A stretch of 64,000 nucleotides of DNA, from assembly GCA_026004975.1 (NCBI GenBank), contig BPKE01000001.1:248001-312000 (forward strand), written 5' to 3'. Under the pieces are notes generated by a model. It did not search any database and was not told where the DNA came from. It saw nothing but the letters and a program-made list of their open reading frames with translations. Positions 58,439 through 64,000 of the stretch are shown here, piece by piece. Source of the stretch: Gammaproteobacteria bacterium (GTDB lineage: Bacteria; Pseudomonadota; Gammaproteobacteria; HTCC5015). The position numbers and the translations under genes are program-made. The stretch's first letter is position 1. The number at the start of each line of letters is the position of its first letter.

Positions 58439-61349
58439 ACCGCGCCGGCACGAGTTCGGCCAGGCGGTCCAGGCTCTTCAAGATCCACGGGTTGTAGACG
58501 CCCCGGGTGAGCAGCTCGAGGTTTTTCTGGTGGATGGCGATGGCCTTTTCCTCGAAGGGGTAGGCCTGTTCTTCGAGCAGCAGCTCGTATTGTTCCAGCT
58601 CGAGCTCGTTCAGGTCGTCCGGGCGTTCGGAGTCGAGCAGGTCGCGGCTGAAGCGGTGATAGAGTTCGGCGATGTGGTAGGTGGCGGCGGCGGTCGTCTC
58701 GGCCACGCCGTAGTCGACGATGCGGGTGAAGGCGTCCATGGCCCGTTGCATGAGCTGTTTTTTCCGCGCCAGCGTCTTCTCGAAGGGTGCGCCGAGCTTC
58801 TGCGCCGCGAAGGCCGTGACCAGCGGTTCGGCCAGGGCCAGGGCCGCGGAGGCGGCGAGGTGGCGGCTGCGCGGCGTCTGCCGGCGGCCGGCCGCCGCTT
58901 CCTCGGCGACGATGCGCTCGAGCTCGGCGCGGCGGGCGTCCGCCCGACCCAGGGCGCCGTAGAGGTCGGCCAGCTTGGCGCGCGCCTCCAGGGCCTGCTC
59001 GAAATCGCCCGGCAGCTCGCGCAACAGGCGTTCGAAGAGGGCCGCGGCCTGTTCGAGCTTTCCGCCCTGCTCGTACAGCTCGGCGGCTTTGTGCAGGGCT
59101 TCGCGGCGCAGGGCGGGATCGTCGCCCAGATCGGCGATGCGGGTGTATTCGCGCGCCGCCGCGAGCGTGTCGCCGCTGCGCTCGTAGACGTAGGCGAGCT
59201 TGGTGGTGACGTCGCCCTGATGTTGGCTGTTCGGGAACAGGCGGCGGAAGGCTTCGAGCACCTCGCGGGCCCGCGGCCAGTTTTCCAGCTGGATGAGCAG
59301 CGCGGCCGCATCCAATTGGGCCGTTTCGTGGATCGCCGAACCGGGTGCGATGCGCGCGACGCGCAGGTAGTCGGCCACCGCCTGTTCGCGCTCGCCGGCG
59401 ATCTGGTGGGCCTCGGCCTGCTTGTAGACGGCGGCCGCCTGCTTCTCGACCAGGGCGGCGCGCCGTGGGTCGTTCGCCGGCAAGCGCGCGAGCACCTGGG
59501 CATAGGCGTTCTCGGCCTCGGCGTAGCGGGCGAGATCGAACTGGGCGTGGCCGATGACCGTCCAGGCGGCGGTCAGCAGGGCGGCGTCGGCCTTGTCGCC
59601 GTGGCGCTCGACCACGGTTCGGGCGGCGGCCAGCGCCCTTTCGTGTTCCCCGAGGGCGTAGAGATTCTCGGCGGCGTGGGTGAGCACGGCCGGCGCCTGC
59701 GGGTGGGCCGGGAAAGTGTCGGCGAACTGCAGGGCGCTGCGGATCGCCTGCAGGTGCACGCGTCGCTGCTCGGCCGGGGGCGCGTTCTTCTCGTGCTCGC
59801 GGTAGGCGAGCACCGCGGCGTAGCCGGCCTCGGCGGCGCGCGGATGCGGCGGGTAACCGTAGGCGGTGCGCTCGTATTCGAGCGCGGCCTCGCCGAAAGC
59901 GCGGTTTTCGTAGAGCAAATCGGCGAGCAGGAAGTTGAGTTCCGGCGCCTGCGGGTCGTCGGCGAAGTGCTTGAGGAAACGCCGGTACCAGCCCACCGCT
60001 TCGCGGTAGGCCGCCTGGCGTTCGTCGCGCTTGCGGGCCTGCTGGGACAGGGCGTGGTAGTGCTTGGCCAGATCGACCAGGTTGCTCTTGACGAAGGCGA
60101 GCACGTCGGGCCGCCGGCCCAGGTCGTGGTGCTTCCAGTATTCGGCGGCGGGATCGTAGCGTTCGGCGAATTCGCGCTTGGCTTCCAAGACCAGGCGCGG
60201 GAAGCGGCCCTCGCGGTAGATTTCGATGATGCGCATGTGGTAGACCGGCGCGGCCTCGTGCAGCGGACGGCGGGCGAGGAAGGCCTTGTAGACGTCGGCG
60301 GCGTCCTGGTAACGGCGCTTTTCGAAATAGTGCTCGGCCAGGTGCATGTACACCAGATTCTCGTAGGGCGGGACGCCGCGGCGCGCGAGGTAGCGGGCGA
60401 CCGCCTCCGGCCCGCCCAGGTAGGAGAAGCTCAGGCTGACGACGCGGAAGGTGTCGAGCACCCGCTGGTGCTCGGTCTTGTTGTGCTCGTTCGGGATGTG
60501 GTGGCCGGCGGCGGTCTTGATGTCGAGCAGGCGGAAGAAATCGTCCAGGGCGCGCTCGTAGTCGCTCTGTTTGAAAATGGACCAGCCGCGCTTGAACAAG
60601 GCCTGGTCGAAGAAGGCCGAGCGCTCGCCGACGCGCACCACTTCGGCGTAGGCGCGCTCGGCGTCGCGGTAGGCCTTGCGCACGAAGAAGATCTCGCCGC
60701 GGCGGAACTGCGCTTCGTCGTAGTGGACGGACTGGGGGTATTCACGCACCAGGCGGTCGAGCACCGCCATGGCCTCTTCGGGCCGGCCGCTTTCTTCGTA
60801 GGCGCGGGCGAGCTGGTAGAGCACCTGGTCGTTGCGCGGATACAAGGGGTAGCGTTCGAGCAAGCGGGTGTACAGGACGATGGCCTCCTCGGCGCGCGCC
60901 TTGTCCAGGGCCGCGGCCGCTTCGGCGTCCGGCGGCAGTTCGGGCGCCGCGGCAGGCGACAGATCGGCGATGCGCGTGGCCCGCGCTTCGAATTCGCGTT
61001 CGCTTTCACGCACGGTGGTCACCGCCGCGCGCGGGGCGTCGGCCGCCTCCCCGGCCTCGACGCGGGCGGGCCGGCGGGCGGCTTCTTCGACGTAGTCGTA
61101 GCTGCCGGTGGCCGCGGCGAGTTGCAGGTCGGCGAGCCGGCGCATCGCCTCGGGGGTGGCGGCGCTCTCCTCTTCGGTCTCCTCGAGGAAGCGGCGGTAG
61201 GCGGCCATGGCCTTCTCCAACGCGCCCTCGATGACCGGTTCGTCGACCTCGACGCGCTTGCGGTTGAGGCTGCCGATGCGGTCGCCGCCCGGGCCGGCGC
61301 AGGCGGCCAGGGCGAAGACGACCGCGGTCACACCGAGCGCACGGATCAC
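58392..61349 (-). CDS. Large TPR-repeat lipoprotein
   Basis: The 985-residue product begins MIRALGVTAVVFALAACAGP, a lipoprotein signal with lipobox LAAC. Nearly the whole mature chain is TPR or TPR-like helices (VLYQLARAYEESGRPEEAMAVLDRLVREYPQS, LAEHYFEKRRYQDAADVYKAFLARRP, KLAYVYERSGDTLAAAREYTRIADLGDD, and more), predicting a long superhelical periplasmic scaffold. The frame is intact over almost 3 kb. It sits between two other TPR genes in the ExbB-ExbD operon and overlaps the upstream gene by four bases. Confidence 0.86.
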   Translation of the reverse strand: MIRALGVTAVVFALAACAGPGGDRIGSLNRKRVEVDEPVIEGALEKAMAAYRRFLEETEEESAATPEAMRRLADLQLAAATGSYDYVEEAARRPARVEAGEAADAPRAAVTTVRESEREFEARATRIADLSPAAAPELPPDAEAAAALDKARAEEAIVLYTRLLERYPLYPRNDQVLYQLARAYEESGRPEEAMAVLDRLVREYPQSVHYDEAQFRRGEIFFVRKAYRDAERAYAEVVRVGERSAFFDQALFKRGWSIFKQSDYERALDDFFRLLDIKTAAGHHIPNEHNKTEHQRVLDTFRVVSLSFSYLGGPEAVARYLARRGVPPYENLVYMHLAEHYFEKRRYQDAADVYKAFLARRPLHEAAPVYHMRIIEIYREGRFPRLVLEAKREFAERYDPAAEYWKHHDLGRRPDVLAFVKSNLVDLAKHYHALSQQARKRDERQAAYREAVGWYRRFLKHFADDPQAPELNFLLADLLYENRAFGEAALEYERTAYGYPPHPRAAEAGYAAVLAYREHEKNAPPAEQRRVHLQAIRSALQFADTFPAHPQAPAVLTHAAENLYALGEHERALAAARTVVERHGDKADAALLTAAWTVIGHAQFDLARYAEAENAYAQVLARLPANDPRRAALVEKQAAAVYKQAEAHQIAGEREQAVADYLRVARIAPGSAIHETAQLDAAALLIQLENWPRAREVLEAFRRLFPNSQHQGDVTTKLAYVYERSGDTLAAAREYTRIADLGDDPALRREALHKAAELYEQGGKLEQAAALFERLLRELPGDFEQALEARAKLADLYGALGRADARRAELERIVAEEAAAGRRQTPRSRHLAASAALALAEPLVTAFAAQKLGAPFEKTLARKKQLMQRAMDAFTRIVDYGVAETTAAATYHIAELYHRFSRDLLDSERPDDLNELELEQYELLLEEQAYPFEEKAIAIHQKNLELLTRGVYNPWILKSLDRLAELVPARYAKREKQEPYFASIY

Positions 61350-63364
61350 GGGCGTCCCTCCCGCGCATCGCCCCCGCCCGGCGCATCGGTCCGCCCGGGG
61401 GCGGCGTCGCCGGCCGGCGCCTCGTCGACCTGGATTTCCTGGACGCGCTGGCGTTCGCGCAGTTCGGCCTCGGCGGCCTCGGCCTGTTTCTGGATCGCCA
61501 GATCGTAGCTCTCGGCCAGGGCGAAGCGCGCCTTGACGCGGTAATCCACCAGCTTCTTGCGGCGCTGGTCGAGCACCCGCACGGCGGCCTTCTCGAGGAA
61601 CTGGGCCTGTTGCGCCATCAGCGCCTCGGCGCGCACCGCCAGCGCCGCCAGCCGCCCGGTCATGCGGTTGAAGGGCAGCGCGTAGCCTTCGAAGCTCTGA
61701 TAGGCGGCGCGCTTGGCCCGCTCCACGCGTCGGCGGGTGTCTTCGGCCCGCTGCAGGAGGGCGTCCAATTCCGCCAAGTCCCGGTAGGCCCGGTCGAGGC
61801 GGGTGTCGAACTCGGTATCGAGGCGCCAGGTGACCACGCCCTCGAGGCGGGCGATGCGCTCGGCCAGCCGCTCGGCGGCCGGGCCACGTCCGCCGCGGCG
61901 CTCCAATTGCCAGCGCAGCCGCGCCAGGCGACGCAGGATCTTGAGCTCGCCGCCGCTGGCGAGGGCGCGGGGATCGCGCATTTGCTGGGCGTGCCGCAAG
62001 CGCCGCGCCAGCGTGTCACGGCGCAGCCGCACCGAGCGCAACAGCGCATCCTGGGCCTGGTAACGGCGCTCGACTTCGGGCAGGCGCGGGGTGTAGAACG
62101 CCCGGCGGCGCTCGACCAGATCCTGGAAGGCGACGACGTCGGCGGCGCGGCGCTCCAGGTGGCGGTACAAGCGGGCCAGATCACGATAGTTGGCGACCGC
62201 AGCCTGGAAAACGTGGCCGGCCATCAGCTCGAGCAGATAGCGGGTTTCGGGAGCGTCGGGCAGGTCGCGCAGTCTGCGCAGGAAATCGGATTCGGCCGCG
62301 GCGGCGTCGGCGAGCAACGCCTGGCGCAACCGCCCATCCAGGATGGCCTGGATGGAGCCGTCGAGGCGGTCGATTTCGCGGCTGAAAGCGTTGACCGCCT
62401 CGCCGTAGAGCAAGGCGGCGCGGCCGAAGACGCCGAGCTGGGCGTAGGCGTAGGGCAGCGCCAGCAGGCCTTCCTGGACGGCGATGTCGGCCGGATCCCG
62501 ACCGGTGAGTTCGGTCCACGGCACCAGGGCGCGCTCGAAATCGCCGCTGTTGGCCGCCGCCCAGCCCGCGAGCAGCAGGCCCTTGTTGGCGAACGGCCCG
62601 TGCAGCCGCACGCGGTCGAGGAAGGGCCGTGCTTGCGCGGCCAGGCCGGCCTCGAGCAGGCGGTTGCCGAGGCTCAGATTGGCCTTGTCGGCGAGCGCCA
62701 GGCGGACGGGGTCGCCGTCCAGGCGGCCGATGGCATCGAGCACGTCGACGGCGTCGCGGCTGCGCCCGAGGCGCATGAGGGCCACGCCGAGGTTGTAGCG
62801 GGCGTAGGGGCCGAGCGCCTCGCCGCGCACCTTGCGCAGGGCGGCGACGGCGGCGGGCAGATCGCCGAGCTGCATGTCGGCCTGGGCGCGCAGCAGCCAG
62901 GCGGCATCGGCCAGCGCCGGGTCGAGCGGCTCGCGCAGGCGGTCGAGGGCGAGCAGCGCGTTGCGGGCGTCGCCGCGGGCGTAGTAAAGCCGCGCCAGGC
63001 GCAGCACGGCGCGGTTGCGCACCTCGGGCGGGGCGGTTTCGGACTCGACGACCCGCTCGATGGCGCGGCCGGCGCGGTGGTACATGCGGTAGCGCAACTC
63101 GAAGTCGCCGACGTCGAATTCGGCGGCGCCGCGATGGGCGACGAGGCTGTCGCGTTCGGGCTCGTCGAGCGCGTGATGCTGGGCGAGCTCGACGTCGAGG
63201 CGGACGATGGCGGCGAAGTGGTCCTCGCGGTAGGCGTGATAGAGCGCCTCGCCGAAGTACAGGTCCTGCAGCGATGCGGCGCCGGTGTACACGGGATCGA
63301 CGGCCGGCGCCGCCACCGACCACGCCCCGAGCAGCAGCAGGACCAGGCGCAGGCGGGCCGGCAT
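61346..63364 (-). CDS. TPR-repeat exported protein of the exbBD operon
   Basis: ATG 63364 starts MPARLRLVLLLLGAWSVAAPAVDP, a signal peptide; an in-frame GTG at 63376 is an alternative. The 672-residue product has TPR-like repeats in its first 330 residues (VLRLARLYYARGDARNALLALDRLREPLDP, ARYNLGVALMRLGRSRDAVDVLDAIGRLDG). A long, strongly charged coiled-coil part follows (about 370-640; ERRYQAQDALLRSVRLRRDTLARRLRHAQQMRD). It may span the periplasm. It is followed directly by the large TPR lipoprotein. Confidence 0.82.
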   Translation of the reverse strand: MPARLRLVLLLLGAWSVAAPAVDPVYTGAASLQDLYFGEALYHAYREDHFAAIVRLDVELAQHHALDEPERDSLVAHRGAAEFDVGDFELRYRMYHRAGRAIERVVESETAPPEVRNRAVLRLARLYYARGDARNALLALDRLREPLDPALADAAWLLRAQADMQLGDLPAAVAALRKVRGEALGPYARYNLGVALMRLGRSRDAVDVLDAIGRLDGDPVRLALADKANLSLGNRLLEAGLAAQARPFLDRVRLHGPFANKGLLLAGWAAANSGDFERALVPWTELTGRDPADIAVQEGLLALPYAYAQLGVFGRAALLYGEAVNAFSREIDRLDGSIQAILDGRLRQALLADAAAAESDFLRRLRDLPDAPETRYLLELMAGHVFQAAVANYRDLARLYRHLERRAADVVAFQDLVERRRAFYTPRLPEVERRYQAQDALLRSVRLRRDTLARRLRHAQQMRDPRALASGGELKILRRLARLRWQLERRGGRGPAAERLAERIARLEGVVTWRLDTEFDTRLDRAYRDLAELDALLQRAEDTRRRVERAKRAAYQSFEGYALPFNRMTGRLAALAVRAEALMAQQAQFLEKAAVRVLDQRRKKLVDYRVKARFALAESYDLAIQKQAEAAEAELRERQRVQEIQVDEAPAGDAAPGRTDAPGGGDAREGRP

Positions 63365-63384
63365 GGCGAAGCGCACCGCGCCGC

Positions 63385-63942
63385 TCACCACTCCCGGAAG
63401 TCGATGTCGACCCCGCCGCCGGCCGGCCGCAGGCGCAGCTCGACGAAGGCCGGCTTGTCGCCCTTTTCCAGGACGTGTTCGGCGCGCGCCTCGATCGCGC
63501 CGCCGCTGCGGTCGCGGCCGCGCACGGCGACCGCGAGGCGGTGCCGGCCGGCGGGCAGGTTGGCGACGTGCAGGCGCTGCACCCCGCCGCGGCGCAAGGC
63601 GTCGAATTCGCGGTAGGCGTACAGGTGGGCGGCGGCCTGGGCGCCGTCGATGGCCAGTTCGACGGCGTCGAGCTCGAAGCCCTCGGCGTCTGCCAGCGAG
63701 ACGAACACGGCGACCTGCGTGCCGGACGGAAACAGCAGCTTTTCTTCGAGCAGCGACAACTCGCGCTCGATGTCCAGGACCTCCTGCTTGAGGGCCTGGA
63801 CCTGGTCGTCGATGCCCTGCAGTTCGCTGACGGCGTCCTGGGCCGCGGCGGGTCGACCGGCCAGCGCGCAGCACACCACCAGGCCGCTGGCCAGACACCG
63901 CAGCGCCGCCGAAGCAAGGCCGAGCCGGCAATCCATGTTCAC
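63385..63942 (-). CDS. Exported coiled-coil/beta protein, first gene of the exbBD-TPR operon
   Basis: The 185-residue product starts MNMDCRLGLASAALRCLASGLVV, a signal peptide ending near PAAAQ. A short coiled coil (GIDDQVQALKQEVLDIERELSLLEEKLLFP) precedes a beta domain (VAVFVSLADAEGFELDAVELAIDG, GGVQRLHVANLPAGRHRLAVAVRG). I recall related periplasmic proteins at the head of ExbB/TPR operons, some labelled AraC family, but no DNA-binding domain is visible and the signal peptide argues against regulation. Its end lies 21 bases before the next start. Confidence 0.75.
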   Translation of the reverse strand: MNMDCRLGLASAALRCLASGLVVCCALAGRPAAAQDAVSELQGIDDQVQALKQEVLDIERELSLLEEKLLFPSGTQVAVFVSLADAEGFELDAVELAIDGAQAAAHLYAYREFDALRRGGVQRLHVANLPAGRHRLAVAVRGRDRSGGAIEARAEHVLEKGDKPAFVELRLRPAGGGVDIDFREW

Positions 63943-64000
63943 GTCCCAATGATAGTCGAGCGCCCGATCCGTGACACTCTAGGGGGAATCCGAGGGGGGT

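Overview
The window is high-GC gammaproteobacterial DNA. The evidence is a set of recognisable neighbourhoods: LysR-leuC-leuD-leuB, an aroC/MFS/prmB block, epmA-efp-epmB, tsaB beside a YoaA/DinG-type helicase, an mrcB-type penicillin-binding protein, and a FimX-like PAS-GGDEF-EAL protein. Polyserine linkers joining CBM2 modules to glycoside hydrolases resemble those of plant-cell-wall-degrading marine and soil gammaproteobacteria. I cannot name a genus.

Layout. 1-421: the 5' part of a protein O-mannosyltransferase-like (GT39) gene. 589-7307: three secreted plant-polysaccharide hydrolases (GH5_8 mannanase, GH10 xylanase, GH6 cellulase) sharing nearly identical CBM2 modules and polyserine linkers, with a perfect LacI-type palindrome between the divergent GH5 and GH10 genes. 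7473-9315: two envelope proteins of unknown role. 9391-13592: leucine biosynthesis with a divergent LysR gene. 13589-23106: hydrolase, MFS transporter, aroC, a PP2C-like protein, prmB, a copper-delivery pair (SCO1 and PCu(A)C), psd and a CBS/degenerate-GGDEF protein. 23172-28527: tsaB, helicase, TPR lipoprotein, PBP1b-like enzyme. 28724-36710: small envelope proteins, tRNA-Arg(CCU), lipase-like lipoprotein, RDD protein, the EF-P beta-lysylation genes, a FimX-like protein and htpX behind a sigma32-like promoter. 37293-38319: an esterase-like gene.

38440-53740 is an accessory island built round an Rhs/YD-repeat polymorphic toxin. A roughly 2,530-codon gene on the minus strand (53740 to 46143) encodes, in order, a signal peptide, propeller-like repeats, Ig-like domains, a carboxypeptidase-regulatory-like domain, six NHL repeats, an Rhs shell and a YkuD (L,D-transpeptidase-like) tip. 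An exported candidate immunity protein follows five bases later. Downstream lie two displaced tip cassettes. One carries a 2.4 kb near-identical copy of the Rhs core. Each is followed by a small membrane protein. IS21, IS5-family and IS256-family sequences are interspersed. Tips and candidate immunity genes are visibly AT-richer than the Rhs core.

54361-63942 is a nine-gene minus-strand operon: an exported coiled-coil protein, three TPR envelope proteins, a small exported protein, ExbB, two ExbDs and a TonB/AgmX-like protein with a long cytoplasmic coiled coil and 11 consecutive prolines. It probably forms a proton-motive-force-driven trans-envelope machine.

Many conserved genes need one or more single-base frame corrections, often at G/C homopolymers (GH5, GH10, aroC, prmB, psd, helicase, epmA, epmB, FimX-like, istA, rhs). 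Stretches such as 5.0-12.7 kb and 54-64 kb need none. Most of these breaks are probably sequence or assembly errors, so such genes are given as whole loci with the breaks noted.
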